Source: an uncultured Alphaproteobacteria bacterium (GTDB lineage Bacteria; Pseudomonadota; Alphaproteobacteria; GCA-2731375). Taken from it: DNA of 64,000 bases. The notes beneath the pieces were generated by a model, which was not told where the DNA came from, searched no databases, and saw nothing but the letters and a program-made list of their open reading frames with translations. The position numbers and the translations under genes were made by a program. Positions 35,340 to 44,961 of the stretch are shown here, in pieces (position 1 is the first letter of the stretch; each line of letters starts with the position of its first letter). The stretch lies in assembly GCA_951812805.1 (NCBI GenBank), contig CATOSZ010000003.1, positions 2,342,099-2,406,098 of the forward strand, in the 5' to 3' direction.

Positions 35340-36548
35340 ATGCCCGAGCCGAGTGCGCCGCCATTGTTGTTCACGCCGCTGCGCCTGCGCGGCATGCAAG
35401 CGCGCAACCGCGTCGTCGTCTCACCGATGTGCCAGTACCACAGCGTCGAGGGCGGGCCGACGGACTGGCACATGGTCATCCTCGGCCAGTTCGCCGTCGG
35501 CGGCGCCGGCATCGTCTTCTGCGAGGAGACGGCGGTCGAGCCGCGCGGGCGCAAGAGCCATAGCTGCGCTGGCATTTGGGACGACGCCCACATCCGACCC
35601 TATCGCCGCATCACCGACTTCATTCGCGACCAGGGCGCCGTGCCGGCGATACAGCTCGGCCATTCCGGGCGCAAGGCCTCGGTGCACGGCGCCCGGGCGG
35701 AATGGGCGCCGCTTCGCGAGGCCGACGCGGCCGATGGTCTGCCGCCCTGGCAGGGCCTGGCGCCGAGCCCGCTTCTCGCCGCCCCCGGCAAGCATATTCC
35801 GCGCGAGATGGACCGCGACGACATCGCGCAGCTGATCGAAGACTTCCGCACCGCCACGCTCCGCAGCCTCGATGCCGGTTTCGAGCTGGTCGAGATCCAC
35901 GGCGCACACGGCTATCTGCTGCACCAGTTCCTTTCGCCGCTCAGCAATCGGCGCGGCGACGCTTATGGCGGTGACTTCGCCGGCCGCTCCCGCCTGGTGC
36001 TGGAGGTGACCGAGGCGATGCGGGCAGCGCTGCCGGACGAGGTTCCGCTGTTCTACCGGGTGTCCTCCGTCGACGGCGAGGGCGGCGTCTGGTCGCTCGA
36101 CGACACGGTGCGGCTGGCCCGCGGGCTGCGCGAGCGCGGCGTCGACCTGGTCGATTGTTCCGCCGGCGGCATTTCCGGCGACAGCGAAATGCCGATCGTC
36201 CCCCGGGTGCCGGGCTATCAGGCCGGCTTCGCCGAACGGGTGCGCCGCGAGGCGGGCGTCCCCACCATCGCCGTCGGCGGCATTACCGAGGCGGCCCAGG
36301 CCGAAGCGATCCTGCAGGCGGGCCAGGCCGATCTGATCGCCATCGCGCGCGAGCTGCAATGGAACCCCTATTGGCCGGCGCATGCGGCCAAGGCGCTCGG
36401 CGTCGGCGACGACTACGGGCAGCTGCCCGAGGAAGTCGCCTATCGCCTGCGCAAGCGCGACGCCGACGCCCGGCTTCCCGTCAATCGGCCGGGACCGGCG
36501 GCGGATGCCCTGCTGGCTCGCCTGGCGGCGCCCAGGGACGGGGCCTGA
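35340..36548 (+). CDS. NADH:flavin oxidoreductase, old-yellow-enzyme family (YqjM/NamA-like)
   Basis: A 402-aa FMN TIM-barrel ene-reductase. Seen: the LFTPLRLRGMQARNRVVVSPMCQY opening with the redox-sensing cysteine, QLGHSGRKAS, the substrate-binding ELVEIHGAHGYLLHQFLSPLSNRR, and the phosphate site AVGGITEAAQAEAIL. The SPMCQY cysteine and length place it in the YqjM-like class that reduces alpha,beta-unsaturated carbonyls. ATG at 35340 after CCGAGGACGCGAG. It is complete and its stop lies 9 nt before the convergent end of the split luciferase-like gene. Confidence 0.9.
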   Translation: MPEPSAPPLLFTPLRLRGMQARNRVVVSPMCQYHSVEGGPTDWHMVILGQFAVGGAGIVFCEETAVEPRGRKSHSCAGIWDDAHIRPYRRITDFIRDQGAVPAIQLGHSGRKASVHGARAEWAPLREADAADGLPPWQGLAPSPLLAAPGKHIPREMDRDDIAQLIEDFRTATLRSLDAGFELVEIHGAHGYLLHQFLSPLSNRRGDAYGGDFAGRSRLVLEVTEAMRAALPDEVPLFYRVSSVDGEGGVWSLDDTVRLARGLRERGVDLVDCSAGGISGDSEMPIVPRVPGYQAGFAERVRREAGVPTIAVGGITEAAQAEAILQAGQADLIAIARELQWNPYWPAHAAKALGVGDDYGQLPEEVAYRLRKRDADARLPVNRPGPAADALLARLAAPRDGA

Positions 36549-36557
36549 CGGGATCCT

Positions 36558-36661
36558 TCACGCCAACGCGAAAGCCTCCGCCAGGTGCCGGTAGGTGGCG
36601 AGCCGGGCCTCGAAATCGTGTGTGACGCAGACGATGACGAGTTCGTCGGCGCCGTGTTGTT
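36558..36661 (-). pseudogene. LLM flavin-dependent oxidoreductase, C-terminal remnant
   Basis: The last 31 codons (GADELVIVCVTHDF through to the stop at 36558) of the luciferase-like monooxygenase whose first 300 codons lie at 38433-39332. The IS66-type element separates the parts. The 8-bp sequence GTGTTGTT occurs on both sides of the element, and joining 38433 to 36653 restores one frame of 331 codons. Confidence 0.88.
36654..36661. repeat. Target-site duplication of the IS66-type element, left copy
   Basis: GTGTTGTT, identical to 38433-38440. Eight base pairs is the normal duplication length for the IS66 family. Confidence 0.9.
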
Positions 36662-38432
36662 GTAACCGGGGCAAAAGGCCGGGCCTGGGGACGGGGGGAT
36701 CTGGCCTGGGTATAGGGGTGAGTCTCAACGGCCACATCTTGTGAGGCTTCCGCGTCAAGTGACCAGATATCGATGTTCGCGGCGGGAGGTCTGTGATTCG
36801 ATCCCGTCATGGCCGAATCGCTTCCGGATCTCGACGATCTTGATGTCGCCGCCCTGAAGGCGCTGGTTCTGACGCTGCTTGAGGAGCAGGCGGCCCTGCG
36901 TGCCGAGAACGCGACATTGCGCGAAGAGATCCGCCGTCTCAAAGGCCTTTCCGGGCCACCGGATATCAAGCCGAGCGGCATGGACAAGCAGGCCGTATCC
37001 CGGGGCCGGACGGGGCGGAAGGCGGGACGGCGGGCCAAGAAGGGCCGGGTTCCCATCGACGAGAGGCGGATCGTCCGGGCCGCCGTGCCGGCGGGCTCGC
37101 GCTTCAAGGGCTATGAAGACTATCTGGTTCAGGACCTGCTCTGCCGGCCGAACACTGTCCTGTTACGCCGCGAGCGCTGGCTGACGCCCGAGGGGGCCAC
37201 GATCGTGGCGCCGCTGCCGGCGGGGACGCGCGGCCACTTCGGCCCGGCGCTCAGGCGTTTCGTGCTGGCGCTCTATCATGGCGGCCAGACCAGCGCGGAG
37301 CGCTTGGCGCGGCTCTTGGACGACCTCGGCATCAAGATCTCCAAGCGCCAGGTGGTGCGGTTGTTGAACGAGGGCCATGACGGCTTCGTCGCCGAGGGCG
37401 AGGCGGTGCTGCGCGCCGGCCTGGAGACGGCGCCCTGGATCAGCGTCGACGATACCGGCGCCCGCCACGCCAACCGCAACGGGGTGACGAGCGGGATCGG
37501 CAACGACGCCTTCGCTTGGTTCGCCACGACGTTTTCCAAGAGCCGCTTGAACTTCCTGGAACGGCTGCGGGCCGGCCACGCGGACTATGTGCTCAATGCC
37601 GCCGCCTTCGCCTACATGGCCGAGCGCGACCTGGCCGCATCGGTGATCGCCCGTCTGGCCGAGGGCTGCCCGCGGCGCTTCACCAACGAAGATGCCTGGC
37701 TGGCCCACCTGGGGCGGCTCGCCATCACCGGGCACGGGGACGGGCGCGGGGCCGCGCGGACCGCCACCGAGGGGGCGCTGTGGGGCGCCATCGCCGCGCA
37801 CGGCCTGCTCAGGGGCACGGCCGCGGGCGCCTGCGTCGTCCTGAGTGACGATGCTGGCCAGTTCAACGTCGGCCGCCACGCGCTCTGCTGGGTCCATGCG
37901 GAGCGCTTGATCCACAAGCTGATGACCTTCTCCCGGAGCCAGCGGCGCGAGAAGGAACACATCCAGGCACGGCTCTGGCAACTCTACGCCGATCTCAAAG
38001 CCTATCGCGAAAGGCCGGCGCCAGGACGGCGGGCCCACCTGGCATGCCGCTTCGATGCGCTCTTCGCGACCAAGACCGGATTCCTCCGCCTCGACCGGCT
38101 CCTGGCTCGCCTGCATGCCAACCGCGACGAACTGCTCGTCGTCCTCGACCGCCCGGAGGTCCCGCTCAACACCAACGGCGCGGAACGCGACATCCGCGCC
38201 ATGGTCACAAGGCGAAAATTCTCCGGCGGCACACGCTCCGAGGACGGCAAGCAGGCCCGAGACACATTCCTCGGCCTCTACAAGACCTGCCAGAAACTTG
38301 GCCTCTCCTTCTGGGATTATCTCGGCGACCGCCTCAAGGTCCCCGGCGCCCCACCCGTGCCCCCACTGCCGATCCTCGTCAGACAACGCTGCATCGAAAT
38401 GGCTTGACCGCCCGGGGTTTTGCCCCTGTTAC
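36662..38432 (+). mobile_element. IS66-family insertion sequence, single-transposase type
   Basis: A 1771-bp element with terminal inverted repeats GTAACCGGGGCAAAA (left) and GTAACAGGGGCAAAA (complement of right end), flanked by a perfect 8-bp duplication. It carries only the large transposase (TnpC equivalent) and lacks the accessory tnpA/tnpB genes of canonical IS66, as in the ISBst12-like subgroup. It splits a luciferase-like monooxygenase gene. The intact ends, frame and duplication suggest recent insertion. Confidence 0.92.
36809..38407 (+). CDS. IS66-family transposase
   Basis: A 532-aa transposase with an N-terminal leucine-zipper-like helix (LLEEQAALRAENATLREEIRRLKG), a basic GRTGRKAGRRAKKGR stretch, and a DDE core: ISVDDTGARHANRNG, LSDDAGQFNVGRHALCWVHAER, and PLNTNGAERDIRAMVTRRKFSGGTRS, where the glutamate follows the NTNGAE motif typical of IS66 enzymes. 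ATG at 36809. It nearly fills the element. Confidence 0.9.
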   Translation: MAESLPDLDDLDVAALKALVLTLLEEQAALRAENATLREEIRRLKGLSGPPDIKPSGMDKQAVSRGRTGRKAGRRAKKGRVPIDERRIVRAAVPAGSRFKGYEDYLVQDLLCRPNTVLLRRERWLTPEGATIVAPLPAGTRGHFGPALRRFVLALYHGGQTSAERLARLLDDLGIKISKRQVVRLLNEGHDGFVAEGEAVLRAGLETAPWISVDDTGARHANRNGVTSGIGNDAFAWFATTFSKSRLNFLERLRAGHADYVLNAAAFAYMAERDLAASVIARLAEGCPRRFTNEDAWLAHLGRLAITGHGDGRGAARTATEGALWGAIAAHGLLRGTAAGACVVLSDDAGQFNVGRHALCWVHAERLIHKLMTFSRSQRREKEHIQARLWQLYADLKAYRERPAPGRRAHLACRFDALFATKTGFLRLDRLLARLHANRDELLVVLDRPEVPLNTNGAERDIRAMVTRRKFSGGTRSEDGKQARDTFLGLYKTCQKLGLSFWDYLGDRLKVPGAPPVPPLPILVRQRCIEMA

Positions 38433-38440
38433 GTGTTGTT
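38433..38440. repeat. Target-site duplication of the IS66-type element, right copy
   Basis: GTGTTGTT, the partner of 36654-36661. Confidence 0.9.
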
Positions 38441-39332
38441 GCGCGAGCGTCCGCAAGCGCGCCGCCACGGCCGGACCGGCGCCTGCCACCAGACGCCGCC
38501 GGGCGGCCCGCACCACGGCCGCCTGAGGCGGCGTGAAGCGCGCGGCTGCCGTCGCGGCGGCGTCCGGCGAGGGCACCGGGCCCGGCAGGCCGGTCTGCAG
38601 GCGCAGCAGCCAGAGGTCCCGGCTCATGGCCAGACGTTCCGCCTCCGCGTCGCTGTTCGCGGCGATGGCGAAAACGGCAAGCGCCGATCGCGGCGTGCGA
38701 CCGGGATGCGACGCCTGGAAATCCCGCCGGTAGGCTGCCATGATCTCGGGTCCCTGTCGTTCGGTGATGAAGTGGGCAAAGCAGAACGGCAGGCCGAGGC
38801 GCGCGGCGATCCCCGCCGTGCGGTCGCTGGCGCCGAGCATCCAGACCTCCGGCAACCCGGGGCCGCGAGGCTCCGCCCGCACGCCGTCGTCACGCGGCGC
38901 GTCGGCGAGGAAATCCAGCACGGCGCCGACCCGACCTTCGAAGCCGGCGATGTCGAGCACCGCCCCGGTCGGGCTCAGCGCGCGGGCCGTCGGCCGGTCG
39001 CTGCCGGGCGCCCGCCCGAGGCCGAGGTCGATGCGCCCCGGATACAGCGTCTCCAGCATACGGAAACACTCGGCCACTTTGAGGGCCGAATAATGGTTCA
39101 CCATGACGCCGCCGGCACCGATCCGCATGTGCCGGGTGAGGCCGGCGACCCGGGCGATCAGGATTTCCGGCGCCGACCCGGCCAGGCCGACCGCATTGTG
39201 ATGTTCCGCCAGCCAATAGCGATGATAGCCGAGCCGGTCGCAGGCCTGCGCCAGCGCGAGGGTCTCGGCGATGGCCCCCGCCGCCGTATCGCCCTCGGAT
39301 ATCGGCGATTGGTCGAGAACGCCGAGTTTCAC
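38433..39332 (-). pseudogene. LLM-class flavin-dependent oxidoreductase, N-terminal 300 codons, interrupted
   Basis: A luciferase-like monooxygenase of the ~330-aa group often annotated MsnO8/alkanal-monooxygenase-like. The opening LGVLDQSPISEGD, LGYHRYWLAEHHN, IGAGGVMVNHYSALKVAE, RIDLGLGRAPGSD and LPEVWMLGASD are conserved in the family and form the FMN-binding barrel. The GTG start at 39332 overlaps the preceding reductase stop by 4 nt. Translation now runs into the IS66-type element and stops after 17 foreign residues; the final 31 residues lie at 36558. The truncated barrel lacks its last strand/helix and is probably inactive. Confidence 0.88.
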
Positions 39333-40309
39333 GTCGCCCGCTTGGCCATCGCCTCGGCCTCGAGGGCGGCATAGTCGATCTCGCCCGCCGCGGCGACGCG
39401 GCGGCGCTGGGCGTTGCGGGCCTTGATCATCCAGGTCAGCGCCTCGTTGTAGGGTGTGGCGATGCCGAGCGCGCGGCCCTCCGTCACCACCGCGCCGTTC
39501 AGCGCGTCGATCTCGGTCAACCGGTTGGCTTCCATGTGCTGCATCATGGAGGGCTTGGAGAACTTCCAGGTATAGGCCTTGATCGTCGCCAGCGGTTCGG
39601 CCGTCGCCAGGCGGATGTTCTTGGCCGCGGCCACGGTGAGGGCCTCTTCGACGCATTTCGTCTGCATCATGTCGGCGCCCTCGTGCATCGGGATCTCGCC
39701 GATGCGGATGTCGAGCAGCGCGCAGAGCGGGTTGAGCGCGCAGTTGTGGATGAACTTGCTCCACACGATGCCCATGACGTTGTCGGAAATCTCCGGGTTC
39801 AGGCCACCACGGTCGAGGGCGGCGGCAACCGCCTGCAGGCGCTGGCTGGTGCGCCCGTCCAACTCACCCAGGTAGGTCGTGCCGGCGTGGCCGTGCGCCG
39901 GCCGCCCAGGCCCGTGCATGAAGGCCGAATGGTAGCTGACGCCGCCCAGCACCCGCTCCGCCCCCAGTTCCGCTACCAACGCCTCGATGTTGCCGATGCC
40001 GTTCTGCAAGGTGAGCGCGACCCCGTCCGGCTTCAGCGCCGCCTTGGCCGTCACGGCCGCGTCTCCCCGGTTGTTAGTATCGGTCTGCACGAAGGCGACA
40101 TCGTATTCGCCCGGCCGGTCCAGGGTCTCGTGGATCGGCATCTCGATATGGACCAGTCCGCCGACGTCGTCCAGGTGCAGGCCGTTCGCCCGCACCTCCG
40201 CCACATGTTCCGCCCAGCTATCGATCAGGGTGACGTCCGCCCCGCCCCGGGCCATGAGCGCGCCATAGGTTCCCCCCATGGCGCCCGCGCCGATAATGAC
40301 GATCCGCAT
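39329..40309 (-). CDS. 2-dehydropantoate 2-reductase family protein (ApbA/PanE)
   Basis: A 326-aa NADP-dependent reductase. Rossmann motif IIGAGAMGGTYGALMARGG at the N-terminus; VALTLQNGIGNIEAL and the C-terminal lysine/asparagine catalytic segment WSKFIHNCALNPLCALLDI are typical. It may reduce ketopantoate to pantoate for coenzyme A, though this family also contains paralogs acting on other 2-oxoacids, so panE is not assigned. ATG at 40309 begins the fold; the open frame upstream is not conserved. It overlaps the split monooxygenase by 4 nt. Confidence 0.82.
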   Translation of the reverse strand: MRIVIIGAGAMGGTYGALMARGGADVTLIDSWAEHVAEVRANGLHLDDVGGLVHIEMPIHETLDRPGEYDVAFVQTDTNNRGDAAVTAKAALKPDGVALTLQNGIGNIEALVAELGAERVLGGVSYHSAFMHGPGRPAHGHAGTTYLGELDGRTSQRLQAVAAALDRGGLNPEISDNVMGIVWSKFIHNCALNPLCALLDIRIGEIPMHEGADMMQTKCVEEALTVAAAKNIRLATAEPLATIKAYTWKFSKPSMMQHMEANRLTEIDALNGAVVTEGRALGIATPYNEALTWMIKARNAQRRRVAAAGEIDYAALEAEAMAKRAT

Positions 40310-40411
40310 GACCCTGCCCTCCGCCGATTGACCGGCGTGATCACTAGCATGGGCGCGCGGAGGAGGGCTATGGTGGCCCGACCGTTCGAGCCGCCCCGGA
40401 GGTGCGCGACC

Positions 40412-40639
40412 ATGCTGCCCAATGCCTACCCCACCCTGAATTTCGATCTCGGTGAGAGCGCCGACCTGCTGCGCGACAGCGTCTCCAGCTTTTCCGCCGA
40501 TCACATCGCGCCCCGCGCCGAGGAGATCGACGCCACCGACACCTTCCCCCGTGACCTCTGGCCGATGATCGGCGCGCTGGGCCTGCACGGGATCACGGTG
40601 GAGGAGGAGTACGGCGGCGCCGGCATGGGCTACCTGGAG
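40412..40639 (+). pseudogene. liuA: Isovaleryl-CoA dehydrogenase, first 76 codons only
   Basis: The fragment begins MLPNAYPTLNFDLGE and runs through DSVSSFSADHIAPRAEEID, TFPRDLWPMIGALGLHGITVEEEYGGAGMGYLE, which is the N-terminal helical domain of isovaleryl-CoA dehydrogenase (leucine catabolism). GGAGG lies upstream of the ATG at 40412. The IS21-type element begins directly after codon 76 and the remaining ~310 codons are not in the window, including beyond the element's other end. Either the gene is lost or its rest lies elsewhere after rearrangement. Confidence 0.85.
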
Positions 40640-40746
40640 TGTGAATCGGCATGCAAAACTGACCCACTTTGGTGGGTTATGAGCGGTAAGAATTGACCCA
40701 CCTGGAACGCTAGCATCCGCACGGAACAGTGCGGAGGAAAGAGCAG

Positions 40747-42255
40747 GTGGTATTGATGGAAAGCGTATTGAAGATCCGACGTTGGATATTACGGGAGGGT
40801 CGGAGTATCCGATCTGTATCTCGTCAGACTGGTTTGTCGCGGAACACGATTAAGAAGTATCTGAAGGACGGCGATCCACCGAGCTATCAGCGGCGCGTTT
40901 CACCCGTCCGGCGTAAGCTTAGCGATGGCTTCGCCAGCCGGCTTCGGGCGCTCTTTGAGCAGGACCTGGGGCGCCCGCGCCGTGAGCGCCGGACGGCCAA
41001 GAAGCTTTATGAGCAGCTTGTGTCGGAAGGCTATAGCGGATCCTACTCGACGGTTCAGAGGTTTGTCCGCGACCTGAAGCGTTCTGGCGCCGGATCGGGG
41101 GATGCGTTCATTCCGTTGCACTTTACGGCAGGTGACGCGCTCCAGTTTGACTGGAGCACGGAATACGCTGTCCTGGGCGGTGTCGAGCAGAAGGTAAAGG
41201 TTGCCCACTTCCGCCTATGTCATAGCCGCAAGCCCTTTGTTGTTGCCTATCCCAGCGAATCTCAGGAGATGGTGCTGGACGCCTTTGCACGGGCGATGTC
41301 TTTCTATGGCGGCGTACCGCGCCGGGTGATCATCGACAACCCCAAGACGATGGTAACCTATGTTTCGCGCTCTAAGGACCGTGTGTTCCATCCGCGCTTT
41401 CTGGCGTTGATGAACCACTATGTGATGGAACCGGTTGCTTGCACACCCGCGGCGGGGTGGGAGAAGGGTCAGATTGAGAACCAGGTTGGGTTCCTGCGGG
41501 GACAGCTGTTTGCGCCCAAGCCCGCCTTTGACGATCTGGATGCGCTGAACGGCTGGTTGCGTCTGCGCTGCGAGGAATTGGCGAATCGCGCCCACCCCGA
41601 ACAATCGGATCGCAAGATCTCGGACGTGTTCGCAGACGAGTGCGCCGAACTGCGTCCCCTGGGCCGGGCTTTTGACGGCTATGTTGAGAAGGCCGCTCGT
41701 GTCCGCTCTACCTGTCTGGTCCAATATGCCACCAATCGCTATAGCGTCCCCTCCCGGTTCGCCGGGGAGCTTGTCTCTCTGCGCGCCTATGCGGACCGGA
41801 TCGTGGTTGTGTCAGGGCAGAATGTGATTGCCGAGCACAAGCGCCGCTTTACCCGCAACGCCAGCTATTTCGAGCCCTGGCATTACCTGCCCCTACTCGA
41901 CCGCAAGCCCGGCGCGCTGAGAGATGGCGCGCCCTTTGTGGGTTGGCAATTGCCTGAGGCGATGCACCGGGTCAGGGCGCATTACATGGCCGGCAAAGGC
42001 GGGGACCGGGAGTTTGTCGATCTGCTCCTGCTGGCCCAGGATCACGGGATCGAGGTGGTCGAGATAGCCTGTGAACTGGCCGTGGAGCAGAACACGCTGC
42101 GCCTTCCGGCCATCATCAATCTGATCAACCAACTGGTGGAGCCGGTCATCGCGCCATGGGGCGAGAGCCACGCCTATCCGCAACTGACCTTGCGGCCCGA
42201 AGCGGACTGCAAGCGCTATGAGACGCTGTGCGTTGCCGGGGAGGCCGTCGCATGA
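40747..42255 (+). CDS. istA: IS21-family transposase IstA, copy 1
   Basis: About 502 residues: an N-terminal helix-turn-helix ([24 protein letters not shown]), the integrase-like DDE core ([26 protein letters not shown], and the glutamate in [16 protein letters not shown]) and a C-terminal DNA-binding part. A GGAGG at 40733 best serves the GTG at 40747; GTG 40729 and ATG 40756 are in frame. Its stop overlaps the istB start. Confidence 0.92.
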   Translation: MVLMESVLKIRRWILREGRSIRSVSRQTGLSRNTIKKYLKDGDPPSYQRRVSPVRRKLSDGFASRLRALFEQDLGRPRRERRTAKKLYEQLVSEGYSGSYSTVQRFVRDLKRSGAGSGDAFIPLHFTAGDALQFDWSTEYAVLGGVEQKVKVAHFRLCHSRKPFVVAYPSESQEMVLDAFARAMSFYGGVPRRVIIDNPKTMVTYVSRSKDRVFHPRFLALMNHYVMEPVACTPAAGWEKGQIENQVGFLRGQLFAPKPAFDDLDALNGWLRLRCEELANRAHPEQSDRKISDVFADECAELRPLGRAFDGYVEKAARVRSTCLVQYATNRYSVPSRFAGELVSLRAYADRIVVVSGQNVIAEHKRRFTRNASYFEPWHYLPLLDRKPGALRDGAPFVGWQLPEAMHRVRAHYMAGKGGDREFVDLLLLAQDHGIEVVEIACELAVEQNTLRLPAIINLINQLVEPVIAPWGESHAYPQLTLRPEADCKRYETLCVAGEAVA

Positions 42256-42983
42256 AAGCTTTGATAGACCAACTGATCGCCCTGAGGCTGTATGGAATGG
42301 CGGCTTGCGCCGAAGCTTTGCTGGCCGCGCGCAAGCCGCCAAGTCTGACCACTGCGATAAAGCAACTGATCGACGCCGAGACTGTAGAGCGCCGGGTGCG
42401 CTCTATCCAGCACCAAATGCGGGCCTCGAAGTTCCCCCACCATAAGGACTTCGCCACTTTCGATTACGGCCTAGCCGCCGTCACCCAAGCGCAAATCGAC
42501 CCCTTCTGCTCAGGGCAGTTCACCCAGGAGGCCCACAACCTCATTCTGGTGGGCGGAACCGGTACGGGCAAAACCCACATCGCCATTGCTCTGGGGACGC
42601 TGTTGATCAATCAGGGAAAGAAGGTCCGTTTCTTCAACGCCGTCGATCTGATCAATGCGCTGATCAAGGAACAGGCCGAAGGCAACGCCGGCAAGATCAT
42701 CCGGCAACTGACGGCCATGGATTGCGTCATCATCGACGAACTGGGCTATATCCCATTCCCCAAATCCGGCGGTGCGCTCTTGTTCCACCTGATCAGCAAA
42801 CTCTATGAGAAGACCAGCGTCATCATCACCACCAATCTGGAGTTCGGGGAATGGGTCTCCGTCTTCGGAGATGCAAAAATGACAACCGCGTTGCTGGATC
42901 GTGTAACGCATCACTGCGCAATCATCGAAACAGGCAACATGTCTTACCGCTTCGCACAAAGCAAACAGCGACGACAAAAGTAG
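42252..42983 (+). CDS. istB: IS21-family helper ATPase IstB, copy 1
   Basis: A 243-aa AAA+ ATPase that assists target selection by IstA. Walker A is GGTGTGKTH, Walker B is [12 protein letters not shown], and sensor I lies in [16 protein letters not shown] at 42252 overlaps the istA stop (ATGA). Confidence 0.93.
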   Translation: MKALIDQLIALRLYGMAACAEALLAARKPPSLTTAIKQLIDAETVERRVRSIQHQMRASKFPHHKDFATFDYGLAAVTQAQIDPFCSGQFTQEAHNLILVGGTGTGKTHIAIALGTLLINQGKKVRFFNAVDLINALIKEQAEGNAGKIIRQLTAMDCVIIDELGYIPFPKSGGALLFHLISKLYEKTSVIITTNLEFGEWVSVFGDAKMTTALLDRVTHHCAIIETGNMSYRFAQSKQRRQK

Positions 42984-42998
42984 CCGCCCTGTAAGCAA

Positions 42999-43043
42999 AG
43001 CCCCAGGCTGATCCGCTATATGGAGCCAATCAGCCTGGGGGCT
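42999..43043 (+). terminator. Hairpin after istB, copy 1
   Basis: Arms AGCCCCAGGCTGAT and ATCAGCCTGGGGGCT (one bulged G) with a 16-nt loop, followed by TTTCATC. A plausible transcription terminator for istAB, though the T-run is short. Confidence 0.6.
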
Positions 43044-43614
43044 TTCATCGCAAAGGCGGGCAAATCAAAACGGGTCCTGTACAGATTGTTCTGCAAAAGG
43101 GGTTTCGTAGCTGGGGCACAAGTCCGGGCCGATGGGGTGGATGAGCTGCCTCCGGCTGGTCCGGGCTCTCGCGATCGAAATCCATGAGGACTGGCTGGAT
43201 GCCAACCGCTAGCTCAACATGATCCATCTCAAGGAGAGCAAAAGCGAACGCATCCAGAAAGCCGCCTGACGGCGGCTCGGCATGCCTGGCGCTCCGAGCA
43301 ATCGAAATCTCCGCGCCAGGCATGCCGGTGGCCCTCATCGGCAGCCATGACAAACTTGCAGAACAGTCTGGACACTACTTCAAAAGCTCATTGCCACTTC
43401 AAGAACCCCACCTGATCCCCACGTTCCGCCGCCGGCCCGGTTGTCCCGGTGGGCCCACAGGCCCCTCCCACGCGGCTTCGCTCCGCGTAACGCAAAGCGC
43501 TACACGAAGCCGCGCGGGGCCCTCCCGTGGACTACCGGGACAACCTCCGTCGAAGCAAGGGGGGGGGTCAATTTTGCACGCCGATAGGGGGTCAGAATTA
43601 AATGCTGATTGACA
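43044..43614. other. Non-coding 3' segment of the IS21 element, copy 1
   Basis: About 570 bp between the istB hairpin and the element's right end. No gene is supported here: the open frames are short and lack ribosome sites. It includes a perfect 14-bp inverted repeat (CGGCATGCCTGGCG at 43278-43291 with its complement at 43314-43327), a very GC-rich stretch near 43430-43560 and a run of nine G before the terminal repeats. It is duplicated in copy 2, so it travels with the element. Confidence 0.7.
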
Positions 43615-44934
43615 CGCTTCGGCGTTGCGGGCTTTTTCTTCGTACATTTGCTTGTTCGATTCAGCCATCTGTATGCGCCTTGGGCGCGAGTCGGGTTGGT
43701 ACGTCTCGTCCACAGCCACGACGTCGCGCTCCGATTGTGCGTTCCGCACGGCCTTCTCAAAGGCAGCGAAGTTCAGCTTTTGCTTCCGGTGGGCGGAACG
43801 CGCCGGCGTTTGTGAATTTCGAGCCTCGATCCTCTCCCGATTTTCCACCCCTGGAGGCGCTGGTGGCTTTGGATTTCGAGGCTTGCTCAACGCTCGTAGT
43901 TTCGCCTCGGCCTGCCTCGCCTTCTCCTCGAAACTCAATTTTCTGCGCCTGGCACTTTCGGCGGCGACCTGATGGCTCGGCTCCGACAGATCGCCGATTC
44001 TGATGTCTATCAGGACCAGCGTGATCTCGGATCGATAGTATTTCCTGAGCATCACCAGTTGGGAGACGTCGCGGGTCTGTTCAATAAAACCCTCGACATA
44101 GCGGGGTAGCGGAATTCGGCCGCTGAGGGCAGTCAACTCTCCGACGAGTTCAATGGCGGCATCGGTGATTTCCAGCCCCTCTCCGACGACTGCCTGGGCG
44201 CGCTTCGCTACCTCCGCGGCATGTTCGCCGGCGGACGAGCTGAACCCCGTGGCGGCTTCCACCGCCAACACGGCCGTGGAGAGGAGATCCTTCAACGCCT
44301 CCCGGCCACAATCGTCCCCAAACGCCTTGCAAGCCTCCAAGGCTTGCCTGGCCGCTTCCCTTGACGTGACGGGCGATAGGGCGCGGAGCCGCCGGGCGGT
44401 GTCGGGCAGCCCGGCCGCGTCAAATGCGGGTGGGGCGAACCGTCGGCACGCCGCGTCCGCGAGGAGGAGAATGAGGTCATTGGAATCGGCGACCGCGCCC
44501 CTGGCATCGCCTGGGAGATCTCCCTTGCCATCGACGTCCTCGAGGCGCGCCAGCTGCTCCTCGCTCAGCGCATCCATGAGCGCATCGACGTATGAATTGA
44601 TTTCGGCGCGGTAATCACGGACGTGTGGGAATGTTTCTCGTCTTTCAACGCCGTCCGATCTGCGAATGATCAGCTCGCGCCCGTCTTCGGAAAACGAGAG
44701 GTCGGATACGTAGGCGCTGACGATATTGCCCTCGATGTCCTCGAAATAGTCCTCACGATATTCCGCGATCAGCCGCCTTGCCGAGACGTGCCAAACCTCG
44801 ATCAGTTGTTCTTGTTTGAGCCCATACTGGTCAAAAGACCCGAGGCCGCGGCACCGCGCCGCCCGGGTCCGCTTCTGGTTGAACGCCCAGCCCCGGCCAT
44901 CATCGAAGGACTCGACCATTTGTGATCTACCCAT
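43615..44934 (-). pseudogene. Unknown protein, 3' end removed at the IS21 boundary (440 codons remain)
   Basis: I do not recognise this gene. It begins MGRSQMVESFDDGRGW; an early part resembles a small beta-rich module (LIEVWHVSARRLIAEYREDYFEDIEGNIV...FSEDGRELIIRRSDG). The middle is helical with DVDGKGDLPGD and ACKAFGDDCGREAL, and the C-terminal third is strongly charged and coiled-coil-like (ARRRKLSFEEKARQAEAKLRALSKPRNPKPPAPPG...). It runs straight into the right end of IS21 copy 1, after which translation continues into IS sequence. Lower codon bias and long charged linkers suggest accessory DNA. The start may be ATG 44934 or 44919. Confidence 0.6.
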
Positions 44935-44961
44935 GGTCCCAATGTCATCGTCGCAAGGAGT

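Larger units (their letters stand above)
40640..43614 (+). mobile_element. IS21-family insertion sequence, copy 1
   Basis: A 2975-bp element. The left end TGTGAATCGGCATGCAAAAC continues into TGACCC, with a second GAATTGACCC repeat 50 bp inside. The right end has two related repeats, GGGTCAATTTTGCACGCCGA and GGGTCAGAATTAAATGCTGA, ending TGACA. It carries istA and istB plus ~630 bp after istB. The sequence recurs at 55960-58935 with one extra G in a G-run. No direct repeat flanks it: left GGAG, right CGCTTCGG. Confidence 0.92.

Noticed and set aside
40900..42457. Several minus-strand open frames inside istA/istB, repeated in both copies
   Set aside because: They are identical in both copies only because the element is; they lack ribosome sites and known domains.
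43399..43614. Continuation of the unknown minus-strand frame into IS21
   Set aside because: Those codons belong to the IS element and recur in copy 2 behind the intron protein, so they are fusion by-products.
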